Assembly: GCA_026314275.1 (NCBI GenBank)
Contig: CP111109.1
Span: forward strand, 3,038,001-3,102,000
Reading direction: 5' to 3'
DNA: 64,000 nucleotides
From: JAGOEY01 sp017997515
GTDB lineage: Bacteria > Pseudomonadota > Gammaproteobacteria > Burkholderiales > Burkholderiaceae_C
Below, piece after piece: positions 51,443 to 59,474 of this stretch. Under the pieces are notes generated by a model. It was given only the letters and a program-made list of their open reading frames with translations. It did no database searches and was not told where the DNA came from. The translations under genes and the position numbers were made by a program. Each line of letters begins with the position of its first letter. Positions within the stretch are counted from its first letter, which is position 1.

Positions 51443-51901
51443 TTACTTGAGGTGTTTGCCGATGAGTGCTGCCAGCTCGAACATCGAGACCTGCACCTTG
51501 CCGAAGACTTCCTTCAGCTTGGCGTCGGCATTGATGAGGCGCTTGTTGACGCTGTCTTGCAGGCCGTGCTTCTTGATGTAGATCCACAGCTTGCTGATCA
51601 CTTCGGTGCGTGGCAGTGGAGCAGAGCCCACGACTGCGGCCAAAGCGGCGCTGGGGGTCAGTGCCTTCATGAAGGCTGCGTTAGGGGTCCGCTTTTTGGC
51701 GGGAGCCTTCTTGGCAGCAGGGGCCTTCTTTGCAGCGGGAGCCTTTTTAGCGGGAGCCGCTTTTTTGGCAGGTGCTGCAGCCTTGGCGGCTACTTTCTTG
51801 GCCGGGGCTGCTGCTGCCTTTTTGGCAGGAGCGGCTTTGGCTGCGGGTGCTACTTTCGTTGCTGGCGCTTTTTTTGCTGGCGCTTTTTTTGCAGTTGCCA
51901 T
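51443..51901 (-). CDS. Histone H1-like tail fused to SWIB/MDM2 domain
   Basis: A 152-residue protein. Residues 1-75 are a Lys/Ala/Pro repeat tail (units like APAKKA) typical of H1-like nucleoid proteins. Residues about 80-152 are a SWIB domain (LPRTEVISKLWIYIKKHGLQ; LKEVFGKVQVSMFELAALIG). It probably binds DNA in the nucleoid; SWIB fusions of this type are common in Burkholderiales and Chlamydiae. Confidence 0.9.
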   Translation of the reverse strand: MATAKKAPAKKAPATKVAPAAKAAPAKKAAAAPAKKVAAKAAAPAKKAAPAKKAPAAKKAPAAKKAPAKKRTPNAAFMKALTPSAALAAVVGSAPLPRTEVISKLWIYIKKHGLQDSVNKRLINADAKLKEVFGKVQVSMFELAALIGKHLK

Positions 51902-52086
51902 GATCGATTTCCTTATTTTGGAAGTTGACAAATCACCAGCAAAAATCGCGTCTCCGCTGGCTCTGCGCATGCTACTGGAGAAAAAACGCCTTTCCAAGTG
52001 AAAACGTGCTTTTTTCACTGCTGTTTGTTGTTGTTGTGCTATGGCGAGCCCCTTGGGCGGGCAGTAATGCACTTCAGCGGTGCTTA

Positions 52087-52354
52087 GAACGTGTTTACGA
52101 TCTTTCCGGGGATCGCATTGGAGTGCAATTGGGATGAGTGGGTGGCCCGGATGCGCCGCATGGGCTTCTGCCCATGCCAGCAGCTGGGGCGCCCAATCGC
52201 CCGATTTCACTCCAACCCTTTGGGCAAGTGCCTTTTCGGGCGGTCTGCGGCGTTGCAGCGCTTGTCCATAGCTGGGCTATGGACGGCGCACTGCGCCTTG
52301 CATCCCATCCCGAAAAGACACTTGTGCGACCCCGGAAAGATCGTAAACACGTTC
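52087..52354. mobile_element. 268-bp MITE-like element, copy 2
   Basis: Inverted relative to copy 1, equal in length and highly similar throughout by eye. Outer ends GAACGTGTTTACGATCTTTC are inverted repeats. It has TTA at both flanks (52084-52086, 52355-52357), possibly a 3-bp target duplication, though copy 1 lacks one. No coding sequence supported. It separates the SWIB gene from rraA. Confidence 0.85.
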
Positions 52355-52471
52355 TTATGGGGGTGAAACCGCTTGGAAAGGCCGCAACCGGAAGCCGCCA
52401 AAATACGCGTGCCGTAGACGACTTCTGTCCACGCTATTTCGCATTCCGCAAACTTTGACAAGGCCCGTGAC

Positions 52472-53002
52472 ATGACTTCTGCCCGCCCCGATTTCAGCAC
52501 CTGCGACTTCTGTGATGCCTACAAGAACGACAGCTCAGGCGACTTCCGTGTGCTGCCACCCGTGTTCCGCGACTTTGGTGCGGTGCTCAAGTTTTGCGGC
52601 CCGGTGACCACCATCAAGTGTTTTGAAGACAACTCACTCGTCAAGGCGGCGGTTGATTCGCCCGGCTTTGACGACACCCCCACGGGCCGCGTCGGGCGTG
52701 TGCTGGTGGTGGACGGTGGCGCATCGCTGCGACGGGCGCTGCTGGGCGGCAATCTGGGGGCTGCCGCCGCGCGTAAAGGCTGGGCGGGTGTGCTGGTGAA
52801 CGGTGCGGTGCGGGATGTGGCCGAGCTCGCCGGGCACCAGACGGGGATTCGCGCGTTGGCCAGCATGCCGCTGCCGACAGAAAAGCGCAACGAAGGCCAG
52901 CGTGATGTGGCGGTGCAGATCCAGGGGGTGTGGGTGCGCCCCGGTGACTGGTTGTACGCCGACGCCGATGGCATCGTGGTGTCCGCACGTGCCTTGGCCT
53001 GA
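52472..53002 (+). CDS. rraA: RraA-family protein (RNase E inhibitor / HMG aldolase fold)
   Basis: A 176-residue trimeric protein. STCDFCDAYKND, KCFEDNSLVKAAV, RVLVVDGGASLRRALLGGNL, NGAVRDVAEL and the closing YADADGIVVS are the RraA signature. In E. coli RraA restrains RNase E; related proteins have 4-hydroxy-4-methyl-2-oxoglutarate aldolase activity, for which the GGNLGAAA...R-D region is needed and is present here. Single gene after the MITE. Confidence 0.92.
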   Translation: MTSARPDFSTCDFCDAYKNDSSGDFRVLPPVFRDFGAVLKFCGPVTTIKCFEDNSLVKAAVDSPGFDDTPTGRVGRVLVVDGGASLRRALLGGNLGAAAARKGWAGVLVNGAVRDVAELAGHQTGIRALASMPLPTEKRNEGQRDVAVQIQGVWVRPGDWLYADADGIVVSARALA

Positions 53003-53005
53003 AAT

Positions 53006-53075
53006 CTATAAACAGCTATATTTTTTATAGCTACTTGCGCTTGTGGAACGTGCGCTAGAGGCTGTTTTGACCATT
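53006..53075 (+). repeat. Dispersed intergenic repeat, copy D
   Basis: TTTTTATAGCTACTTGCGCT then GTGCGCTAGAGGCTGTTTTG. Its first 19 bases recur inside hmuU at 39971-39990. Confidence 0.6.
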
Positions 53076-53195
53076 AAAAATGGCATATAGAGCCCGTGGG
53101 GGCGTGGGTTGTCATCAAAGCGCCACGCGACTGACACGGTGGCGTCATGGCCTGCAGGGAGACTTGCCAGGAACAAAACGCCCCTGGAGAGCGCC

Positions 53196-54038
53196 ATGCA
53201 CCCCCCCATTTCCGGCACCGGCTTGCAGACAACAGCCCCTGCCACACCAGTTTTTTCTACTGACCTCACCAGCCAACCGGTTGCCACCATTCTTCCGGCG
53301 GCAGCGCCCGGCGGCATTGCCGTGTCCTGGGCCGTGCACCAGGACGAAGTGCGCCAGGCCCAGCGCCTGCGTTACCAGGTGTTTGCCGGTGAAATGGGCG
53401 CCCAGTTGCCCAACACCGTGCCGGGCCACGACATTGACCTGTTTGACGACTTCTGTGAACACCTGCTGGTGCGTGACGTGGCCTCGGGCCAGGTCATTGG
53501 CACCTACCGCGTACTCACCCCCGCGCAGGCCAAGCGCGTGGGCAGCACCTACAGCGACACCGAGTTTGACCTGACCCGCCTGCGCCACCTGCGCTCGCGG
53601 ATGGTGGAGCTGGGCCGCAGCTGTGTACATGCCGACCACCGCCACGGCGGCGTCATCATGGCGCTGTGGGGCGCGCTGGCGGGCTTCATGGTGCGCAACC
53701 AGCTCGACACCATGATTGGCTGCGCCAGCATCCCGATGGTGCACAACGGTGTGGCCAGCGGCGACGCGGCTGTCAGCATCTGGCACCAGCTGCGCCAAAC
53801 CCATCTGGCCCCGATCGAATACCACGTGCGGCCCCGGCTGCCGCTGCCGGTGGACCGCGAGCCGCTGCACACAACACGGGTGGAGCCACCAGCACTCATC
53901 AAGGGCTACCTGCGGCTGGGTGCCAAAGTGCTGGGTGCACCGGCCTGGGACCCGGACTTCAACTCGGCCGACCTGCCCATGATGATGCGGATTGCCGACC
54001 TGCCCGCGCGTTACCGCAAACACTTCCTGGGTGCGTGA
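53196..54038 (+). CDS. olsB: Ornithine N-acyltransferase OlsB-like (GNAT fold)
   Basis: A 280-residue acyltransferase that would attach a 3-hydroxy fatty acid to ornithine, the first step of ornithine-lipid synthesis. Signature: RQAQRLRYQVFAGEMGAQLP, DDFCEHLLVRD, GTYRVLTP, MVELGRSCVHADHRHGGVIM and IGCASIPM. The ATG at 53196 begins after an unlikely extension. Its stop overlaps the next start (TGATG). OlsA, the second step, is not here. Confidence 0.85.
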   Translation: MHPPISGTGLQTTAPATPVFSTDLTSQPVATILPAAAPGGIAVSWAVHQDEVRQAQRLRYQVFAGEMGAQLPNTVPGHDIDLFDDFCEHLLVRDVASGQVIGTYRVLTPAQAKRVGSTYSDTEFDLTRLRHLRSRMVELGRSCVHADHRHGGVIMALWGALAGFMVRNQLDTMIGCASIPMVHNGVASGDAAVSIWHQLRQTHLAPIEYHVRPRLPLPVDREPLHTTRVEPPALIKGYLRLGAKVLGAPAWDPDFNSADLPMMMRIADLPARYRKHFLGA

Positions 54039-54940
54039 TGCGCAGCACCTTCGACATGCCAGGACACCAGGGCGGCATGTGGGGTGCTGTCCTTGATTCA
54101 AATGATTCCAGTGATTCCAGTGATTCCAGTGATGCCGGTGACGACGGCCCCGTGCGCCAGCGGTACCGCAGCATTTTTATTTCCGACCTGCACCTGGGCA
54201 CACCCGGCTGCCAGGCCGTGGCTTTGCTCGACTTCCTGAAGCGGCACCCCAGCGACCACCTGTACCTGGTGGGCGACATCGTGGACGGCTGGCAGCTTCG
54301 GCGCAAGTGGTTCTGGCCGCAGGCCCACAACGACGTGGTGCAAAAACTGCTGCGCCGCGCACGTAAGGGCTGCCGTGTGGTGTTTGTGCCGGGCAACCAC
54401 GACGAATTTGCGCGCGGCTTTCTGGGCCACTCGTTTGGGGGCATCGACGTGGTGGAAGAGGCCGTCCACACCACCGCCGACGGGCGACGCCTGTGGGTCA
54501 CCCACGGCGACTATTTCGACGGTGTGATCCAGTGCGCCAAATGGCTGGCCCATGTGGGGGACAACCTGTACGAGTTCACCCTGCGGCTTAACCGCCACGT
54601 CAACAGCCTGCGCGCCCGGGTGGGACTGCCGTACTGGTCACTCTCGGCCTACCTCAAAGGCAAGGTGAAAACGGCCGTGAACTACGTCACCGACTTTGAA
54701 GTGGCCGTGGCCAGCGAGGCACGGCGGCGCGGGTACCAGGGCGTCGTCTGTGGGCACATCCACCGCGCCGAGATACGTGACATTGGCGGCACGCTGTACT
54801 GCAATGACGGGGACTGGGTGGAAAGCTGCACCGCGCTGGTGGAGCACTTCGATGGCCGGCTGGAGCTGGTGCACTGGGCACCGTCGCAGTCCACACTGCT
54901 GCCCGAAAAGACGGTTGCGTCGGTGGGGGTGCCCGCATGA
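54038..54940 (+). CDS. Metallophosphoesterase (UDP-2,3-diacylglucosamine diphosphatase-like)
   Basis: A 300-residue calcineurin-like phosphoesterase. Metal motifs appear in order: FISDLHLG, LVGDIVDGW, VPGNHDE, VTHGDYFD and CGHIHRAEI. Residues about 20-36 are an insert of repeated Ser/Asp (SDSSDSSDSSD) coded by 9-bp repeats. Lipid-linked pyrophosphate or phospholipid substrates are likely, given the acyltransferase and glycosyltransferase genes it overlaps on both sides. Confidence 0.85.
   Translation: MRSTFDMPGHQGGMWGAVLDSNDSSDSSDSSDAGDDGPVRQRYRSIFISDLHLGTPGCQAVALLDFLKRHPSDHLYLVGDIVDGWQLRRKWFWPQAHNDVVQKLLRRARKGCRVVFVPGNHDEFARGFLGHSFGGIDVVEEAVHTTADGRRLWVTHGDYFDGVIQCAKWLAHVGDNLYEFTLRLNRHVNSLRARVGLPYWSLSAYLKGKVKTAVNYVTDFEVAVASEARRRGYQGVVCGHIHRAEIRDIGGTLYCNDGDWVESCTALVEHFDGRLELVHWAPSQSTLLPEKTVASVGVPA
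54094..54129 (+). repeat. 9-bp tandem repeat inside the phosphoesterase gene
   Basis: Three perfect TGATTCCAG units (54103-54129) preceded by a diverged TGATTCAAA. They are in frame, coding Asp-Ser-Ser steps, so copy-number change would not break the gene. Confidence 0.9.
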
Positions 54941-56016
54941 AGATCGCATTGATCACCGACGCCTGGCAACCCCAGGTCAACGGGGTGGTGACTACGCTGG
55001 TGGAGCTGGTGCGCGAGCTGACCCAGGCCGGCCACCGGGTGGAGGTCATCCACCCCCGGCTCTTCCGCACCCGCCCATGCCCTGGTTATGCAGGCATCGA
55101 GCTGGCGGTGTCCCCCCGGCGGGCCTTGAACGCACAGCTGGACGCGCTGCAGCCCGACGCCATCCACATTGCCACCGAAGGCCCGCTGGGCTGGGCCGCA
55201 CGGCGTTATTGCCTGCGGCGCAACATGGCGTTCACCACGGCGTTCCACACCAAGTTTCCCGAGATCCTGCACGCGGCCTGCAAGCTGCCCCTGTCCTGGG
55301 GTTACGCGTTGTTCCGCCACTTCCACCGACCGTCTGCGGGGGTGATGGTGCCGACCCAAGGGGTGCTGCGTATGCTGGAAAAGCGCGGGTTCCGCAAGCT
55401 GCGCAGCTGGACACACGGGGTGGACACCCAGCTGTTCAGCTTCCATGGCCAGGCCATCGTCTGCCCCCAGTTGGGCGTGCTGGCGCACCCGGTGTGGTTA
55501 CACGTGGGGCGGGTGTCGTACGAGAAAAACATCGACGCGTTTCTGGACCTGGACCTGCCCGGCACCAAGGTGGTGTGTGGCACGGGGCCGCTGGAGGATG
55601 GGCTGAAGCGCCGCTACCCCCATGTCCGCTGGCTGGGGCTGCTGCCACGCGAAGACCTGGCGCGTGTGTATGCAGCGGCCGACGTGTTTGTGTTCCCGGG
55701 CCGGTCGGAAACCTTTGGGCTGGTGATGCTGGAGGCCATGGCCTGTGGCACCCCTGTGGCGGCTTACCCGGTGGATGGCCCGCTGGAGGTGCTGGGTGCA
55801 ACTGCAGGTGGTGTGCGTGGCGGTGTGCTGGATGTGGACCTGCACGAGGCCAGCATGAACGCAATGCGGGTGCCGCGCCACGAGGCGCGTGCCCGTGCGC
55901 TGGCTTTCAGCTGGACGGAGTCCGCAACACAGTTCCTGCGGCACCTGGTTCCCACGCGCAAAGATATGCAGGGGAAAACCCTGGCTGCAAATGTGACTGT
56001 CACACGCCTGTCATGA
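54937..56016 (+). CDS. Glycosyltransferase family 4 (glycolipid-type)
   Basis: A 359-residue GT-B enzyme. N-terminal ITDAWQPQVNGVVTTL, donor-binding region LHVGRVSYEKNIDAF and the GT4 motif GRSETFGLVMLEAMACG. Similar enzymes transfer mannose or glucuronate to diacylglycerol and work next to a phosphoesterase in phosphate-stress glycolipid formation. It overlaps both neighbours by ATGA. Confidence 0.88.
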   Translation: MKIALITDAWQPQVNGVVTTLVELVRELTQAGHRVEVIHPRLFRTRPCPGYAGIELAVSPRRALNAQLDALQPDAIHIATEGPLGWAARRYCLRRNMAFTTAFHTKFPEILHAACKLPLSWGYALFRHFHRPSAGVMVPTQGVLRMLEKRGFRKLRSWTHGVDTQLFSFHGQAIVCPQLGVLAHPVWLHVGRVSYEKNIDAFLDLDLPGTKVVCGTGPLEDGLKRRYPHVRWLGLLPREDLARVYAAADVFVFPGRSETFGLVMLEAMACGTPVAAYPVDGPLEVLGATAGGVRGGVLDVDLHEASMNAMRVPRHEARARALAFSWTESATQFLRHLVPTRKDMQGKTLAANVTVTRLS

Positions 56017-58247
56017 AACAACTGGATACTGTGGGGCTTTCCCAATCCCATTCTCCGATGCCATCCCCGCAGGACGAATCCCCCTTGGTGCCGTCGGTTC
56101 CGGCACGCCCCAGCGCAGGCATACCCTTGCTGTCCCCTCCGGCTGCAGCGGGAGGGGTAGCTCACGCATCGCCCCCCGTTTTGGCATTTCTGGACCGCGA
56201 CCACAGCATCCTGTCCTTCAACGAACGGGTGCTTGACTGGGCCTACCGCGCGGAAGTGCCGCTGCTGGAGCGGCTGCGTTACCTGTGTATTGTCTCGTCC
56301 AATCTGGATGAGTTTTTTGAAGTACGCGCCGCGCCACACCTCACCGCTGCACAGACCGGTGAAACCCGGGGCACCAACACCGTGGCCAGTTTCGAGGCGC
56401 TGGCGGCCAAGGCCCATGCGCTGGTGGAGCGCCAGTACGCGCTGTACAACGATGGCCTGATGCCGGCGTTTGCAGAAAAAGGCATCCATATCCTGTCGCA
56501 CGGCGAGCGCAACCCTACGCAGCGCAAATGGGTGCGTGAATACTTTGCGCGCGAGGTGCATCCGCTGCTGATTCCGGTGGGGCTGGACCCGTCGCACCCG
56601 TTCCCGATGGTGGCCAACAAGTCGCTCAACTTCATCGTGCGCCTGAAAGGGGCCGATGCGTTTGGCCGCGTCAACGAAATCGCCATCGTCAAGGTGCCCC
56701 GGGTGCTGCCGCGGTTTATCGCCGTGCCACACAAGGTCGCGCCGAACGGGCGCAACTTTGTGAGCTTGTCCAGCGTCATCCGCGCGCACCTGAGTGACCT
56801 GTTTCCGGGCCGCGAAGTCACCGAGTTTTCGCAGTTCCGTGTCACGCGCCACTCCGACCTGGCCGTGGACGAAGAAGATGTTCGCAACCTGCGGACTGCT
56901 TTGCGCCAAGGCCTGCAGCAGCGCCACTATGGCCAGGCTGTGCGGCTGGAAGTGTCGGCCGGGTGCTCTGGGTTTTTGCTCGAATTTTTGCAGCGCCAGT
57001 TTGGTTTGCCCGACGCCGCGCTGTACCGCGTGCATGGCCCCGTCAATCTGGTGCGGCTGACGCAGCTGGTCGATCTGGTGGCCGACCCGGCCCTTCTGTT
57101 CCCGGCGTGGACGCCCCACTGGCCGCTGCAGATGCAGTCCGGCGTGCCCATCATGGAGCAGCTGAAGACGGCTGACATCCTGATCCACCAGCCGTTCGAG
57201 AGTTTTGACGGTGTGCTGGCCTTTCTGCGCGAGGCGGTCAACGACCCGCAGGTGCTGGCCATCAAACAAACCATCTACCGCACCGGGTCGGATTCGGAGC
57301 TGATGGACCTGCTGTGTGAGGCCGTGCGCCGTGGCAAGGAAGTCACGGCCGTGGTGGAGCTGAAGGCACGGTTTGACGAAGAGGCCAACATCAACTGGGC
57401 CGAGGCGCTGGAGTCGGTCGGTGCACAGGTGGTGTATGGCGTGGTGGGCCTCAAAACCCACGCCAAGATGTTGCTCGTCACCCGGCGCGAAGGGCGTTAT
57501 TTGCGCCGTTATGGGCACCTGTCCACCGGCAACTACAACCCGCGCACCGCAAGGCTGTACACCGACATCAGCCACCTCACGGCCGACCCGGGTTTGACGT
57601 CCGACATGGACGCCGTGTTTGCCCACCTGGCCAGCCACAACAAGCTGCCGCGCCTGCACCATCTGTGGCTGGCACCGTTCCAGCTGCACAAACGCACCAT
57701 CGAAAAAATTGCCCACATTGGCCGGGCTGCCAGCGCAGGTGTGCCGGGCCGCATCGTCGTCAAGATGAATGCACTGACCGACATGGCGCTGGTGCAGGCG
57801 CTGGTGGACGCCGGGCAGCGGGGTGTGAAGATCGACCTGATTGTGCGGGGTGCCTGTATGTTGCCCGCGCAGGTGCCGGGCCTGACGGACAACATCCGCG
57901 TGCGCTCGATCATCGGCCGGTTTTTGGAGCACTCCCGGGTGTTTTACTTCCGCAGCGGTGACGAAGAAGACCTGTATCTGTCCAGCGCCGACTGGATGAA
58001 CCGCAACATGATGCGCCGCGTCGAAACCGCCTGGCCAGTGACCGACCCGGTGCTGCGGCAGCGCCTGATCGACGAGTGCCTGGTGGCCTACCTGCACGAC
58101 GACCGCGACGCGTGGAACCTGGGTGCCGACGGACGTTACGTGCGCGCCAGTGCGGACGGCAGCGGCCACGGTGCACAGGATGCGCTGATGGTGCGGTACG
58201 GCACAACACGGCGCAACCCGCCACCCCACACGGACGACAAACGATGA
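56013..58247 (+). CDS. ppk1: Polyphosphate kinase 1
   Basis: A 744-residue enzyme that builds polyphosphate from ATP. Domain N (ILSFNERVLDWA; SSNLDEFFEVRA), H, and the two PLD-like C domains. The autophosphorylated His is H483 in VGLKTHAKMLLV; HLSTGNYNPRTARLYTDI is also conserved. The first 50 residues are a poorly conserved Ser/Pro-rich extension; an inner ATG at 56058 is possible. ATG 56013 overlaps the glycosyltransferase stop. Confidence 0.95.
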   Translation: MKQLDTVGLSQSHSPMPSPQDESPLVPSVPARPSAGIPLLSPPAAAGGVAHASPPVLAFLDRDHSILSFNERVLDWAYRAEVPLLERLRYLCIVSSNLDEFFEVRAAPHLTAAQTGETRGTNTVASFEALAAKAHALVERQYALYNDGLMPAFAEKGIHILSHGERNPTQRKWVREYFAREVHPLLIPVGLDPSHPFPMVANKSLNFIVRLKGADAFGRVNEIAIVKVPRVLPRFIAVPHKVAPNGRNFVSLSSVIRAHLSDLFPGREVTEFSQFRVTRHSDLAVDEEDVRNLRTALRQGLQQRHYGQAVRLEVSAGCSGFLLEFLQRQFGLPDAALYRVHGPVNLVRLTQLVDLVADPALLFPAWTPHWPLQMQSGVPIMEQLKTADILIHQPFESFDGVLAFLREAVNDPQVLAIKQTIYRTGSDSELMDLLCEAVRRGKEVTAVVELKARFDEEANINWAEALESVGAQVVYGVVGLKTHAKMLLVTRREGRYLRRYGHLSTGNYNPRTARLYTDISHLTADPGLTSDMDAVFAHLASHNKLPRLHHLWLAPFQLHKRTIEKIAHIGRAASAGVPGRIVVKMNALTDMALVQALVDAGQRGVKIDLIVRGACMLPAQVPGLTDNIRVRSIIGRFLEHSRVFYFRSGDEEDLYLSSADWMNRNMMRRVETAWPVTDPVLRQRLIDECLVAYLHDDRDAWNLGADGRYVRASADGSGHGAQDALMVRYGTTRRNPPPHTDDKR

Positions 58248-58708
58248 TGGACCTGATTCTGTGGCGCCACGCCGAAGCCCAAGACGAAGCCGACGACCGC
58301 GAAGACCTGCAGCGCACGCTGACGTCCCGTGGTGAAAAACAGGCGGCGCGTATGGCCGCCTGGCTCGACCGCCAACTGCCCGACGGTGTGCGTGTGCTCT
58401 GCAGCCCCGCGCGCCGCACCGAACAAACCGCCATGGCGCTGGGGCGTAAATACAAACTACGCGCCGAGCTGCTGCCCGGCGGCAGTCCGGCCGAGCTGCT
58501 GGAGCTGGTGCAGTGGCCGCGCGCCAAAGGGGCTGTGTTGGTGATCGGCCACCAGCCCATGCTGGGCCAGACCATTGCCCATCTTGTAGGTCTCAAAGAA
58601 ACCGAATGCGCCGTACGCAAGGGCGCCGTGTGGTGGCTGCGCCAGCGGCAGCGGCTGGAAGAGACGCAGACGGTGATCGTGACGGTGCAGTCACCCGAGG
58701 TGCTTTAA
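58244..58708 (+). CDS. sixA: Phosphohistidine phosphatase SixA
   Basis: A 154-residue histidine phosphatase with the catalytic LWRHAEAQD at the N-terminus, the second Arg in SPARRTEQTA, and the second His in VIGHQPMLG. SixA removes phosphate from phosphohistidine proteins (PTSNtr or ArcB). It overlaps the ppk stop by ATGA, ending the five-gene chain. Confidence 0.92.
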   Translation: MMDLILWRHAEAQDEADDREDLQRTLTSRGEKQAARMAAWLDRQLPDGVRVLCSPARRTEQTAMALGRKYKLRAELLPGGSPAELLELVQWPRAKGAVLVIGHQPMLGQTIAHLVGLKETECAVRKGAVWWLRQRQRLEETQTVIVTVQSPEVL

Positions 58709-58785
58709 ACCTATTTTGTGAATGAAATAGACCTCTAGCGCGCTTCCAGCAAGCGCGAGTAGCAATCAAATTGATAGCAACCAGA
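58709..58785 (-). repeat. Dispersed intergenic repeat, copy E
   Basis: On the minus strand GATTGCTACTCGCGCTTGCT then GCGCGCTAGAGGTCTATTTC, the same family as copy D. Confidence 0.55.
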
Positions 58786-58851
58786 GCTGCCATACGAGGG
58801 TGCTGTGTACTGGCAGGCCCTTTGCGCTGGGCCGGCCAGGCACCCTCTGTC

Positions 58852-59400
58852 TCAGCGCTTGGTGCTGCGCACCTTCTTGGCCGGTTTGTCCTGAGCGGCG
58901 GGCTTGTCGGCCACAGGGCGTCCGGTCTTGATGGTGGGCACGGCAGACAGTGCGGCCAGCAATGCGGTGTCGGACAGCGCGGCCAGGGCCTTGATGCCGG
59001 CGCGCAGCAACTCACTCTTCTTCACTTCGCGTGACAGCTTGAGGGCGCGTTCTTTGAGCGTGTCCAGCACCAGGTATTCCGCCTTGGGAATGGTGAAGCT
59101 GTCGCGCACCAGCTTGGGCTTCTTGGCTTTTTCTTCCTTGACTGCCACTTTGGGCGCAGCCTTTTGGGGTGCCTTGGCTGCGACTTTTGGGGCAGCTTTT
59201 TTGGCGGGTGCGGCAGGTTTTGCTGCAGCGGCTTTTGCGGCTGCAGGAGCCTTGGCAAGTTTGGCGGCTGCTTTTTTCACCACGGCTTTGGGGGCGGGGG
59301 CTGCTTTGGCCGGTGCCGCGGCTGCTGCCACAACGGGTGTGGCTGCGGGGGCCGCAGCGGCTTTTTCAGGTGCGGAAACAGGGGTGGGGGTGGTGGTCAT
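58852..59400 (-). CDS. Lys/Ala-rich nucleoid-associated-type protein
   Basis: A 182-residue protein. Residues 1-95 are low-complexity Ala/Lys/Pro (H1- or AlgP-like). The C-terminal domain (SFTIPKAEYLVLDTLKERAL; REVKKSELLRAGIKALAALS; TIKTGRP) is a conserved Burkholderiales unit that resembles a ribbon-helix-helix. DNA binding is likely. The start at 59400 precedes MTTTP. No operon partner. Confidence 0.82.
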   Translation of the reverse strand: MTTTPTPVSAPEKAAAAPAATPVVAAAAAPAKAAPAPKAVVKKAAAKLAKAPAAAKAAAAKPAAPAKKAAPKVAAKAPQKAAPKVAVKEEKAKKPKLVRDSFTIPKAEYLVLDTLKERALKLSREVKKSELLRAGIKALAALSDTALLAALSAVPTIKTGRPVADKPAAQDKPAKKVRSTKR

Positions 59401-59474
59401 AAATTCCTCGGAGCTTAAACGGTGTAAACAGTATAAATCGTTTAGACCCCTCAAATATGACAGTGTCTACCCCG

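Noticed and set aside
52091..52366. Open frames inside the MITE-like elements
   Set aside because: They run through terminal repeats and hairpins, differ between the copies, and show no domain.
54696..56012. A 439-codon extension before polyphosphate kinase in the same frame
   Set aside because: It lies over the phosphoesterase and glycosyltransferase genes in another frame, has a Pro/Arg/Gly-rich shadow composition, and the kinase family starts near 56013.
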